The translations under genes were made by a program, and so were the position numbers. This document shows, one piece after another, positions 9,414 to 17,559 of a stretch of 64,000 nucleotides of DNA (its first letter is position 1; every line of letters starts with the position of its first letter). The notes beneath the pieces are model-generated. The model was not told the origin of the DNA, made no database searches, and saw nothing but the letters and a program-made list of their open reading frames with translations. The stretch is from Salmonirosea aquatica (lineage in GTDB: Bacteria; Bacteroidota; Bacteroidia; Cytophagales; Spirosomataceae), in the NCBI RefSeq assembly GCF_009296315.1, contig NZ_WHLY01000001.1, forward strand, positions 62,001-126,000, in the 5' to 3' direction.

Positions 9414-11294
9414 TTACCGCTTCATTCCGGCCGGGGGCAAATCAAACTTTGGTGCCATCTTCGGCACATCGGGAGTCAGCATGGGAGCGGCCTGTTGCTT
9501 CATCGGACTTGGTAGAGGCGTCAAATTGAGTTTCTCGCCCTTTTGCAGATCCTCCGTAAAGTCTTTGTTGTGCGGCAGCTTCAAGCTGACTACCTCCTGC
9601 AATCCTTTGGCGGCTACTAGTTCGTTTTGCGTCCGAATCAAATTTTGGCGGGTATTAGGCATCGACACTTCAAACTCTGTGCGGTTGTCCTGCCAGCTTT
9701 TCACACTGATCCGGGCTTCCGGCTCGTCTTTAGGCGAATTCTTGTTGAGAGCGGTCGAGAATCGCTCGGTTAGTTCCTGTACCCTTCGCTTACCCGTCGC
9801 CTGGTCGGGATGGCTCACCGAAACAGTAAGCCGGGCCTGGCTGGGGGAAGGCAGGTTCAAATGCGCCTGTACATTGTTGCTTTCCTGGACGCCGGAGTAC
9901 CGCAGACGTCCCACCAAATTGATACTGTTACGGATGCCAGCGTTGTCATTGTCGTTGGCCATGACGATCTGTCGGGGCTGGTACTTATCGACCAGCTTCT
10001 GTACCGTGTCTGGCGCTCCCGATGACAAATTACCCGCCGTGCCGAGATAGATTCTTTTCTCCCCTTCCGCCGGAGGTTTCAACTGATGGAAACTCATGGC
10101 GTCGATCGGGCTTTCGGCGATTACCATTCGGTCCGCGCGTCCGCCTGGCTCGATCACTTTCGGATTGGATATCCAAAGTCCGTCGCCACGGGGACCGTCC
10201 ACAATCTTGATATTATCATTCCGAACGATGATGGCCACGGTACCCTGCTCATTCTTGATGGGGAACACCGTGTTGACGAACTGCTTGCCCCGATTGCGGT
10301 CGAGGTAGGTACGATTGAAAACAGCATTCTCAAATTCAGGGGCTTTAATTGTTTCATCCGAAAGACCCCGGCTTTTGAGGTAATTGGTCTCACTCAATGG
10401 CTTCAAATCAAAGCTCCGAACGACAGCCTGCTCACGGGTGGGAGCTGGGTGATTGGGAGCAGGAGACACGGGTTGGGCAATAGTTCGACCTACGCGGTTG
10501 TCCATCTGACCGAGGTAGTTTTGCAACGACTGAATCGTATCCTTCCATTCGCCGGTGCCCCGGCGGTGTTGGAATTGCACCACCGTCCCTTTATCGGCCC
10601 CGTCGTTTGGGTTAAAGTAAATATCGGCTTCTGCACCCTGACGAGGATAAACAACGATCCTGTCTTTCCCCCCGCTATCGGCTTTGTAGAGGGAAACCGA
10701 ATTGCCCCCGCTACGCTGCAAATCCTTGATGTAGCCCTGGTCTTTTGCATATTCAACCAGGTCGATCTGTTGTTTGAACTGTTCAAAATCTACCTTTTGA
10801 AGCGGCCTCTGCTGAGTTTCGTTTATCTTCCGATCAGCCTGTCGGCGGATTCCTAGTACGCGCTCTTCCAGATATTCCACGTCCCGCAAATCCTTAGCCC
10901 GTCTGGCTGCCTTTTTGCTGGCCACCAAATCTTTGGGGGATAACACGCTGAATTCGGTTCCTTCGTTTGTCCGAACTGGTACACGATCATGATAATGATC
11001 GGGAAATTGACCTAAGCCCGTTACGTCTTTGTGAATATCAATTCGGTAGGGATCCCGTCCAAAAAATACAATGTTATTATCTGTAAAATCGCTGGGATGC
11101 AGTTTAGCGCCGATGAAGTCTTTCACCGAAGCTACCATTTTATTCGCATTCTCCGCCGTTGGGTTAATCCAAACATCCAAATCGTCAGACTTGCGCGAGC
11201 TGCCGTACGATTGAACTGCCTTTCCCCCTATGATCGCATACTCTACCTGGTGCCGATTGAGCACCTCCAAAAACGCCTCTTGATCGCGGGTCAT
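9414..11294 (-). CDS. Nucleotidyltransferase-Toprim (DUF3991-like) fusion protein
   Basis: The product is 626 residues with two recognisable parts. Residues 1-150 form a minimal nucleotidyltransferase: GGKAVQSYGSSRKSDDLDVW with G23-G24 and metal ligands D38 and D40, and a third acidic residue in RIDIH (D86). Residues about 170-470 match plasmid primase-like DUF3991/Toprim proteins: an N-terminal segment resembling a zinc-less DnaG-like domain, then VIAESPIDA (Glu394) and ANDNDNAG (Asp448, Asp450) as Toprim residues. The C-terminal 120 residues are conserved with the 529-residue protein at 19495. The fusion is unusual. The Toprim part suggests primase or topoisomerase-like chemistry; the nucleotidyltransferase could modify a nucleotide, RNA or protein. 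The gene belongs to the minus-strand transfer block. Confidence 0.75.
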   Translation of the reverse strand: MTRDQEAFLEVLNRHQVEYAIIGGKAVQSYGSSRKSDDLDVWINPTAENANKMVASVKDFIGAKLHPSDFTDNNIVFFGRDPYRIDIHKDVTGLGQFPDHYHDRVPVRTNEGTEFSVLSPKDLVASKKAARRAKDLRDVEYLEERVLGIRRQADRKINETQQRPLQKVDFEQFKQQIDLVEYAKDQGYIKDLQRSGGNSVSLYKADSGGKDRIVVYPRQGAEADIYFNPNDGADKGTVVQFQHRRGTGEWKDTIQSLQNYLGQMDNRVGRTIAQPVSPAPNHPAPTREQAVVRSFDLKPLSETNYLKSRGLSDETIKAPEFENAVFNRTYLDRNRGKQFVNTVFPIKNEQGTVAIIVRNDNIKIVDGPRGDGLWISNPKVIEPGGRADRMVIAESPIDAMSFHQLKPPAEGEKRIYLGTAGNLSSGAPDTVQKLVDKYQPRQIVMANDNDNAGIRNSINLVGRLRYSGVQESNNVQAHLNLPSPSQARLTVSVSHPDQATGKRRVQELTERFSTALNKNSPKDEPEARISVKSWQDNRTEFEVSMPNTRQNLIRTQNELVAAKGLQEVVSLKLPHNKDFTEDLQKGEKLNLTPLPSPMKQQAAPMLTPDVPKMAPKFDLPPAGMKR

Positions 11295-11310
11295 TTTTCA
11301 ATCTCTGTGT

Positions 11311-11541
11311 TTAAAGTTTTTCGTCGTTTTCTGATTCTTCTGACTCCTCCTCCTTCATGCGGAAGAAGTCTTCCCGGCTGAGCTTGCCGATAATCCACGG
11401 CTCGTCGGCGGGTTTCTCAGCATATCCGTACCGCTCGATGATTTCCTGGCGGATTTCCGTAAAATCCACCAGCAGAGTATCCGGTAAAACCGTGACGTCG
11501 AACCCCAATTCTTTGCCTTGTAAGCTGTCTATGGTTTTCAT
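11311..11541 (-). CDS. Small acidic protein of the transfer block
   Basis: A 76-residue protein with a strongly acidic C-terminus (MKEEESEESENDEKL), no cysteine and no membrane segment. It ends 16 bases before the nucleotidyltransferase-Toprim gene, in the same orientation, so translation is probably coupled. Small acidic plasmid proteins are sometimes DNA mimics or anti-restriction factors, but nothing here proves that. Not recognised. Confidence 0.55.
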   Translation of the reverse strand: MKTIDSLQGKELGFDVTVLPDTLLVDFTEIRQEIIERYGYAEKPADEPWIIGKLSREDFFRMKEEESEESENDEKL

Positions 11542-11640
11542 TTTTTGGATAGTTTTTGTTACTCAAAAATAATCATAATCAATCGCATTTTCTGATCTTG
11601 ACAGGCATTAATTCGGTATCATTTCCTCCCAGCATTAAGA

Positions 11641-13557
11641 CTACCCTACTAAGTTAGACTCTTTATAAAGTAACTTCTCGATCTCCTTATCCCCCAGCCC
11701 CAACATCGCGGCGCAGTCCAGCACGATGCTATCCATATTGGTTTGCAAATCGTGCTGTTTGGAGAATTTTGGAAGTCCTGTCGTTTCTTTATCCTCAGCT
11801 TCCAAAGCGATTCTTCCCCAAAACCGCCCTTGTTGCGATTCGACTGTAAAGCCGATGAACTCGCCTTGGTCAAACTCGTGAAGTTCTTCGGGATTGACGA
11901 TAGGCCGCTGTTGCTTCCGGTAGCTGATTGTACTACGGCCCCGGTTCGGTTGGTACTTTCCGTCAAACATACTTCCCAGATCGAAGGACGAGCTGTTGTC
12001 TCGCGATTCCTCCGGCGTAACGACTTCGTGCTGACCGATCAACTGGCTGACGTATCTGGCCGTTTCCGCGCTCGACACCGCACCGTAAAACTGGTTGCTG
12101 AGCGTTCCCAGAATCATCTGGCTTTCCTTTTCCCCGTAGTACTTCCGCACCTGCGACAAATCCTGGCACATGTACACCGTCGCGATCTGCGAGCTTCGCC
12201 CGGTAGCGGGTATCTGCTCGAAGTTGGGTATGTAAATCGTGGGAGCCTCATCTAGCAACAGAATGGAATGATGCTTTCCCATGCGGTTCATCCGTTTCAG
12301 GGCCACCGTGCTGTATAGTCCCAGGAGGGGCCGCATTGAATCCATTACTTCCCGGTCGCCACCCAGGCAGAGCCAAATTGGCTTCTCGGGATTATTCAAA
12401 TCCATGCTGAAACCTTCATCCGTTGCCGACATCACCCAGAACACTTCGGGACTGGACAGCTTGGCCAACATGACCTGTAAAGTACCCATCACCCCGGAGA
12501 GCTGGTCGGCCGACTTGTTACCAATGGCCGTAACCACACTCATGACGTAACTGAGACATTCGGAGTCATTTCCGATCATGGTCATGAGTTTGTCATAAGG
12601 CATCTTGGTAATCAGCGTCACGGCGTGGGGCAAGGTGCAGTACTTCGGATGGTGCTTGCGTAGGTACCAAATCAGGCCCGTCAGAACCGCCGTGCAGGAA
12701 CGCGACCAGAAATCTTGTTTCTCGATGGTTTCCTGTTGCAGGTTTCTGAGCAGTGCCAAAGCGTATTCCTCCGCATAAGCGATGCTAGGAATATTTTCCG
12801 GGGCAATCGGATTCAGGCGGTGAGTGCGATCCATGTCCTGAAAATTGATGACGCAAAACCGTGACGTTGCCTCGGGACTATTCTGGCGGCGATGGTAGGC
12901 ATAGTCTGTCAGTTCAGGAAACTTGACATCGTACAAAATGCCGCAGTAGTCTTGCGCGAGGGCCTGGCGAATGAGGGGCTTGGCCAGCGAAGCCGATTTC
13001 CCCGAACCGGGACCACCCGCGATGAAGATGCCTCTGAACGGATTGGGTATCTTGATCCAGCCGCCCGTGGTGGTACCAAACTGAAAGCCTTTTGACGGAA
13101 CACCTGCCTGGCGATCCTCGACGAGGGGTCGCTTGGGCTTGGGTCGTAGCAACCAGTAGCCCACTCCCAAACCAAAAATCGCGCTTATCGCCGCTCCTGT
13201 CGGCACCAAATATTTGAACTGAAACGGGAATTGGTGTGCTATGCATAATAGCATAACGCCAACGAGGTACCCCAATACCGTGACTAGTTGAATCATCGTA
13301 GAAGGGCGCCTTTGCTTCCGCAGCTTCCTCGCTTGGTTTCCTGCCAAGTCGGCATCGTCGGGTATAGCAAGAGCCACGGGAATAATCAGGGCAAAAACTA
13401 CCCGGATCAACCAGCCGCCTTTCATGTACACGTTCAATAGTTTATTATACCAGCCGACATCCCGCGGCGGAACGTACAACAACAGGAAGTACTCTCCCCC
13501 CACTACTGCGGCGACCAAAGCCACCAGCAGCCACACGGCATTCCGGTTTTGATTCAT
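11641..13557 (-). CDS. VirD4/TraG-like type IV coupling protein
   Basis: The product is 638 residues. Four hydrophobic segments (about 7-29, 48-66, 87-106 and 117-137) precede a RecA-like ATPase with Walker A GGPGSGKS (181-188) and Walker B SILLLDEA (431-438). The later segment ATVYMCQDLSQVRKYYG is typical of Bacteroidota conjugative coupling proteins. The protein would sit in the inner membrane and deliver the relaxase-DNA complex to a transfer channel. It lies 39 bases after the relaxase gene. No VirB4 or other mating-pair genes are visible in the window, so the element could be mobilisable rather than self-transmissible unless those lie outside. Confidence 0.9.
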   Translation of the reverse strand: MNQNRNAVWLLVALVAAVVGGEYFLLLYVPPRDVGWYNKLLNVYMKGGWLIRVVFALIIPVALAIPDDADLAGNQARKLRKQRRPSTMIQLVTVLGYLVGVMLLCIAHQFPFQFKYLVPTGAAISAIFGLGVGYWLLRPKPKRPLVEDRQAGVPSKGFQFGTTTGGWIKIPNPFRGIFIAGGPGSGKSASLAKPLIRQALAQDYCGILYDVKFPELTDYAYHRRQNSPEATSRFCVINFQDMDRTHRLNPIAPENIPSIAYAEEYALALLRNLQQETIEKQDFWSRSCTAVLTGLIWYLRKHHPKYCTLPHAVTLITKMPYDKLMTMIGNDSECLSYVMSVVTAIGNKSADQLSGVMGTLQVMLAKLSSPEVFWVMSATDEGFSMDLNNPEKPIWLCLGGDREVMDSMRPLLGLYSTVALKRMNRMGKHHSILLLDEAPTIYIPNFEQIPATGRSSQIATVYMCQDLSQVRKYYGEKESQMILGTLSNQFYGAVSSAETARYVSQLIGQHEVVTPEESRDNSSSFDLGSMFDGKYQPNRGRSTISYRKQQRPIVNPEELHEFDQGEFIGFTVESQQGRFWGRIALEAEDKETTGLPKFSKQHDLQTNMDSIVLDCAAMLGLGDKEIEKLLYKESNLVG

Positions 13558-13596
13558 TGAAACAGATTTTCATTTCTCGGTCAACTTCATTCTCAC

Positions 13597-14769
13597 TTAT
13601 CTCCGTCTCCTCGCTCGACGTCGGAAATCATCATCTTTACCAGTAGCGTGGCCGCCGGTATTGGGAACACTTTCAAACCGCAACGCGCCGATCAGTGGCG
13701 TGATATCAATACGGACAGGTCTAAATTTCTGGTCAGAAGAGGCATCTGTGTGTTTGTCGATCTTCTGTTCACCCTTCTCTGCCAAATGGTGAACCTCCAA
13801 TTTTTTATCCTGCCTTTTTCCAGTTATAGACTCGGTGTCAGAATTCACCGACTTGCTTTTATATTTAACCGATTCAACTTTTGAAGGTAATATGTCCGGC
13901 TTTTTCGCTCCTTTGTCCTTCCGCTCTTTTGGTTCAGGATTTTCAATCAGGCGTTCGTAAGCTTGTCGGGGTGTGAAGACATCCCCCTTTTTGGCTCCGC
14001 GCTCAACCTCATTCATTCGCTTCCAGAAATCAGGTGAATATTTCTGATTTCGTCCGATATCATGCATCTGCTCACGATCGAGGAGCAGCCCTCCCCTCTC
14101 CAACCGATTCACCTGTTTTTCCAGCCTTTGCTTCTGCTGTGCTTCCGTGATTACGGGTCTATAGCCGAAGGACTGTTCAAAGTCCTTTTTGCTTTTTGTC
14201 AGCCAGGCATTATAGTTGAACTGACGGCTCCCGCTATCAGGATGCAGCGACCGACTCATCGTCTGATCCCGCGCCGAGACGACGACATGAATGTGCGTTT
14301 GCTCTCCCTGCTTCTTCTGTTTAGGTTGAGCCTGCCCTGTCTGCACCTCCTCGTCTAACCCAGAGTACTGCCGATCCTTATGGAGGGTAGCGTACCAAAC
14401 CACATCCTTCCCCTCCACTTTGCCTTGATGTCTGTTTTTGAAATTTTGAGCATAATTGTCCATTACTTGGCGGGTATAGGATTTCAACTTCTCCTCATCT
14501 CCCTCCAAATGTCGAAGCTCTGCTCGGCTTGGGGAAATCACCACGGAATGGAAATGCGGCTTGTTCTTTCGTAGCCCTTTTACATTGGTGTCGATATGTT
14601 CCTGCACTTCATGACTGGCAATGCCCTCGCGTTTTTGATCGAAGAAGATCGAGCGTTTCGGATCCACCTCTTCCTTTGCCTCATGCTCGAGGTAATTGAT
14701 TAGTGCCTGGGATGACCCCGAATTGGTGTAGATGCCGCCCTTCCTGGCGGGCAATACGCGAATGACCAT
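13597..14769 (-). CDS. Relaxase (MobB/DUF5712-like)
   Basis: This 390-residue protein begins MVIRVLPARKGGIYTNSGSSQ, contains PHFHSVVISP at 71-80, and carries the histidine motif HIHVVVS at 159-165 that binds metal in HUH-type relaxases. A tyrosine-rich N-terminal region (Y14, Y26) can supply the nucleophile. The C-terminal third is basic and low-complexity, as expected for DNA binding. The protein should nick oriT and lead DNA transfer. It lies between a probable accessory protein gene (14837) and the coupling protein gene (11641), the usual mobilisation order. A 36-base element upstream is shared with ardC. Confidence 0.85.
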   Translation of the reverse strand: MVIRVLPARKGGIYTNSGSSQALINYLEHEAKEEVDPKRSIFFDQKREGIASHEVQEHIDTNVKGLRKNKPHFHSVVISPSRAELRHLEGDEEKLKSYTRQVMDNYAQNFKNRHQGKVEGKDVVWYATLHKDRQYSGLDEEVQTGQAQPKQKKQGEQTHIHVVVSARDQTMSRSLHPDSGSRQFNYNAWLTKSKKDFEQSFGYRPVITEAQQKQRLEKQVNRLERGGLLLDREQMHDIGRNQKYSPDFWKRMNEVERGAKKGDVFTPRQAYERLIENPEPKERKDKGAKKPDILPSKVESVKYKSKSVNSDTESITGKRQDKKLEVHHLAEKGEQKIDKHTDASSDQKFRPVRIDITPLIGALRFESVPNTGGHATGKDDDFRRRARRRR

Positions 14770-14785
14770 CAGCTATGATATTTAA

Positions 14786-14821
14786 ATATTGATATTTTAA
14801 AACACTGAGATAATTAAATTA
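14786..14821 (-). promoter_or_regulatory. Shared 36-base element, copy upstream of the relaxase gene
   Basis: By eye, 30 of 36 bases match the segment at 17056-17091 upstream of ardC, in the same orientation. It ends 17 bases before the relaxase start codon. The core contains ATATTTT flanked by imperfect TGAT/ATCA-like arms. A binding site for a plasmid regulator is the simplest reading. Confidence 0.5.
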
Positions 14822-14836
14822 CAGCATTCTGTCACA

Positions 14837-15361
14837 TCAGTATTTTGTTATCAATTCGTCGTAACGTTCTTGGTATCGCTTGCTGGCCCACTCTTGAAGT
14901 TCGGCAAGTTTATCAGGCGTCTCGCGATGTTGGTGAAAAAGCAGGTTTAATACCAAGTCGCTCGTCAGGTAGGAGTATAAACTCATATCGCGAATGAAAC
15001 CAAGGTCAATGTTTGGGTCTTGGCTTTCGGGAATCGGAGTTTGATCCAGTCGCTGCTCCACCTTTTCCAGGTGCTGGCGGACTGGTTCCATGTACCACTT
15101 CTCGTGGCTCTGCAAATAGCTGATGATCCGCTCGGTGGTGCGGATGACAGTATCCTTCAAAGGGTGCTTGTCATCCTCCCGGCTAGGGTCGTAATCTAAT
15201 TCAATGTAGTGAGCAACGGCCTTGCTCAAATATTCATTGAACGTTACTTTGGCAGGTTTGCCCGGCCCTTTCTTTCGGACCAGCTTTTGGTTAATTTTCT
15301 CGACTTGCTTGCGGGCGCGCTCAGCTACCTCGGCATCAATCTTCACGGTTTCTCTCTCCAT
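14837..15361 (-). CDS. Probable relaxosome accessory protein (BfmA/BtgA- or MobC-like)
   Basis: The product is about 174 residues from ATG 15361; a TTG five codons upstream is also open. The N-terminus reads METVKID-like (MERETVKIDAEVAERARKQ), which resembles the beta strand plus helix of ribbon-helix-helix proteins. VTFNEYLSKAVAHYIELD follows, then a long charged helical region. Small proteins of this kind directly upstream of Bacteroidota relaxases assist oriT recognition. The gene is first in the mob order and faces the candidate oriT gap, which fits. The family assignment is by context and pattern, not a decisive motif. Confidence 0.6.
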   Translation of the reverse strand: MERETVKIDAEVAERARKQVEKINQKLVRKKGPGKPAKVTFNEYLSKAVAHYIELDYDPSREDDKHPLKDTVIRTTERIISYLQSHEKWYMEPVRQHLEKVEQRLDQTPIPESQDPNIDLGFIRDMSLYSYLTSDLVLNLLFHQHRETPDKLAELQEWASKRYQERYDELITKY

Positions 15362-15388
15362 CTCAAAATCAAGCAATTAAAAATTAGC

Positions 15389-15448
15389 GTGTACAAATGA
15401 AAATTCTCAACGGTCTCAAATAAAGGAAGTTGGAATTCATTTGTACAC
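15389..15448. repeat. 13-bp inverted repeat, operator or part of oriT
   Basis: The arms GTGTACAAATGAA (15389-15401) and TTCATTTGTACAC (15436-15448) are perfect complements separated by 34 bases. They lie directly upstream of the accessory protein gene, in an AT-rich gap. Relaxosome accessory proteins commonly bind such repeats at oriT or to repress their own promoter. No nic site can be named. Confidence 0.6.
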
Positions 15449-15599
15449 TTTTAGGCCTCTTTAACTCATTTAATTATCTATATATTAATGAATTATGAAC
15501 TGCTATCTTGCTATCCGCAAAAATTAGCCTTCCCCTCCCTTATATCTCATTTTTGAGCTGCTAAAATAATTAACGGCTGCAATTCCACAAAACAAAAAA

Positions 15600-15643
15600 T
15601 AGCCTGGTTACTAATCTTAAAACACAGACGAACAACCAGGCTA
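15600..15643 (-). terminator. Rho-independent terminator for the ardC operon
   Basis: A 10-bp perfect stem, TAGCCTGGTT (15600-15609) with AACCAGGCTA (15634-15643), is followed on the minus strand by TTTTTTGTTTTG. It lies about 70 bases after the 15712 gene and would end transcription coming from ardC. A second, AT-rich 11-bp hairpin at 15672-15701 lies just before it. Confidence 0.7.
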
Positions 15644-15711
15644 AAAAAATGATTTTTAATTCAAAATATTATAATCTTAAAATTAAAATATTTTAAGATT
15701 ACGAAAGTTCA

Positions 15712-16098
15712 TTATATTTCCTCTACTTCCTCAGCGATAGAAATCATCGTTTTGAACACCTCCGCAGGAATATGATTCCAATTTGGATGCCTGAAACCCT
15801 TACCATCGACAAAATCAAATTTCACCAATTCCGTGGTTTGATCTGGGCGACCGGGCCGATACTGTTCGATGTAGATCATCTTTTGAGCATCCAAATTATA
15901 CCGTTTCACTACTTCACTAGCTATCAACTCACAGGCATTAGTTACGCTCATACCTTCGTCTGTATCTGTCGCAACCACGATGCCGGACCGTCGATAGATT
16001 GTAATCAGACACGCACTTGGGTACCGATTTGGGGGAATGAATTTAAGGGTGTACTGTTCCATGGGTTTGTAGAAAATGTCTGGCCACCTATAATTCAT
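15712..16098 (-). CDS. Small protein downstream of ardC, unknown function
   Basis: The frame is open to 16287, but that part would overlap ardC, so a start after the ardC stop is preferred: ATG 16098 (128 residues) or ATG 16062 (MEQYTLKFIPPNRYP, 116 residues). The product has VATDTDEGMSVTNACELIASEVVKRYNL and IYIEQYRPG, an alpha/beta pattern without membrane segments. Spacing to ardC is 22 bases, so the two share a transcript. The function was not recognised. Small accessory genes beside ardC are common on Bacteroidota plasmids. Confidence 0.6.
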   Translation of the reverse strand: MNYRWPDIFYKPMEQYTLKFIPPNRYPSACLITIYRRSGIVVATDTDEGMSVTNACELIASEVVKRYNLDAQKMIYIEQYRPGRPDQTTELVKFDFVDGKGFRHPNWNHIPAEVFKTMISIAEEVEEI

Positions 16099-16120
16099 AA
16101 ATAGACGGCCAGGCAAAGGA

Positions 16121-17011
16121 TCACGATTCGGTTTGGTAGCTAATATTCTGAATGAAATTTGCGGCTCGTTGGGCTTTCTGGGCTGCCTCAAAGAAAAAGC
16201 GTTTATCATCCCGCAGTCGATCCAGCCAGCCCGCAATATAGGCGGCGTTATTGTCGATAGTCTGGGCGCTGATGCCACTAATTCCACAGAGGTAAGCGGC
16301 TCCGAGTTCGGCGGTTAGCTCTTCCTTGGTATAGGTCTGGCTACCGAAGGCGGCTAATTCTGTTATCTCCGGGCGGTTCAATCGGCTACTGTGTCCGGTT
16401 GAGTGGACGAGTTCATGAAACAAGACGCTGTAATAATCCTCCGGCGATTTGAAGTTTTGCGCCGGGGCCATGTTTATGACATCGAGCGCGGGCGCGTAAT
16501 AGCATCGGCTTAGGTCTTTGTTTATCAGCCGGGGGCAATTGGGCATCTGGTCGATAATATGCTCACAGGCTTCGACAACCTTGGGCCGGGTTTCCTTCTC
16601 CGGCTCCTGAATCTTGACGGGCAAGGTTGTATCCTCGATGTTGAATATGCGATAATAGCGTAAAATCAACCGATTCTTTTCTCTCTTGTCGCCCTCCTCG
16701 GGTTTTAGTGGCTTCCAGAAAACAACGGGTAAACTGACGGCACCTTTTTTCACCTTTCCACCCAGCTCTATTACCTGGTTGAAGGTCAAAAACATAGGCG
16801 TACTGTAAGGGGTGAGGGCCAGCAAAAAAGCGTTTACTCCGCTGTAAGGTCTCTTAGTGGCGTAGTTATGGGGGATGCTATATTGCTGCCCGTCCACCAC
16901 TGTAACTTTCCAGGGCTTACGCCACGGAATCACCCCGTTTTCCAACTTCTTCACTATTTGACCATTGATAAATCCATAAATGTCAAATACTTCTTTCTGC
17001 TGCGCTTTCAT
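16121..17011 (-). CDS. ardC: ArdC-family antirestriction protein
   Basis: This 296-residue protein has the two-domain ArdC layout. The N-terminal ssDNA-binding domain shows IYGFINGQIVKKLENGVIPW and the NY..RPYSGVNAFLL motif typical of the family. The C-terminal zincin-like metallopeptidase has FHELVHSTGH (His199, Glu200, His203) and a downstream Glu in KEELTAELGAAYL. ArdC proteins travel with conjugative plasmids and protect incoming single-stranded DNA from host restriction. The gene faces away from parA. A perfect 13-bp palindrome and the 36-base shared element lie upstream. Confidence 0.92.
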   Translation of the reverse strand: MKAQQKEVFDIYGFINGQIVKKLENGVIPWRKPWKVTVVDGQQYSIPHNYATKRPYSGVNAFLLALTPYSTPMFLTFNQVIELGGKVKKGAVSLPVVFWKPLKPEEGDKREKNRLILRYYRIFNIEDTTLPVKIQEPEKETRPKVVEACEHIIDQMPNCPRLINKDLSRCYYAPALDVINMAPAQNFKSPEDYYSVLFHELVHSTGHSSRLNRPEITELAAFGSQTYTKEELTAELGAAYLCGISGISAQTIDNNAAYIAGWLDRLRDDKRFFFEAAQKAQRAANFIQNISYQTES

Positions 17012-17050
17012 CGTATTGTCGTTTAGTGTTTTATGACAATACTAAGATAC

Positions 17051-17091
17051 TCATTATATCAATATTTTGAAACATTGATATAATGAAATTA
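17051..17091 (-). promoter_or_regulatory. Palindromic operator upstream of ardC, with shared 36-base element
   Basis: The arms TCATTATATCAAT (17051-17063) and ATTGATATAATGA (17074-17086) are perfectly complementary around a 10-base centre. Bases 17056-17091 match the element before the relaxase gene at 14786-14821. It lies 40 bases upstream of the ardC start. A dimeric repressor controlling both transfer genes and ardC is a fair inference. Confidence 0.6.
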
Positions 17092-17527
17092 TGACATACT
17101 GACGCTTTTGTTCCCTTCTATTCTTTTTGTTTAAGTAGGAAAGCCATTAGTCTTTTGAATCTGAATGAATACGGTAATCGCGAATTGTAGCTCGATAAAT
17201 ACCATTTCTATGGAATAGAATAACTTTATAAATTTTATAATAATGCTGTTTTAAAATCCTATAATTTTTCAATACGAAATTTTCAATATTATAATCTAAT
17301 GAAAGGTTCATCAATGAACATCCGATTTGCGTTAGGGACACAGAGGGAAGGGCGGAGACCTTGTGCTTAGCACGGAGCGCAGCGTACCCCGTAGTGGCCC
17401 GGCCCGCAGGGAAACGCCCAACGTTTAATCATCTATTTTTTATTCCTGCCATTCTACGGCATCAATAGCATAAAATAATTTCTAAAAAAGTCTAATATTA
17501 TTGACTTATTAAAAATTTATATCCTTA
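17092..17527. other. Divergent intergenic region between ardC and parA
   Basis: Apart from the ardC operator and the parA operator, this stretch holds AT-rich sequence and a short GC-rich patch near 17350-17420. A 64-codon minus-strand frame (17147-17341) has no supporting features and is not called. Confidence 0.4.
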
Positions 17528-17549
17528 TTTGTCTATAAAATCAGACAAA
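17528..17549 (+). promoter_or_regulatory. Candidate parA operator
   Basis: The inverted repeat TTTGTCT (17528-17534) and AGACAAA (17543-17549) has an 8-base centre and ends 10 bases before the parA ATG. ParA proteins with an N-terminal DNA-binding domain usually repress their own operon through such sites. Confidence 0.5.
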
Positions 17550-17559
17550 CAGGTTGATT

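Noticed and set aside
10086-10856. 256-codon plus-strand ORF inside the fusion gene
   Set aside because: It is the antisense of a gene with clear Toprim motifs and itself has no family pattern.
12914-13246. 110-codon frame inside the coupling protein gene
   Set aside because: Same-strand shadow with no domain; the coupling protein frame has Walker motifs.
17147-17341. 64-codon minus-strand ORF between ardC and parA
   Set aside because: Low-complexity AT-driven composition, no motif, and it overlaps a region with regulatory palindromes.
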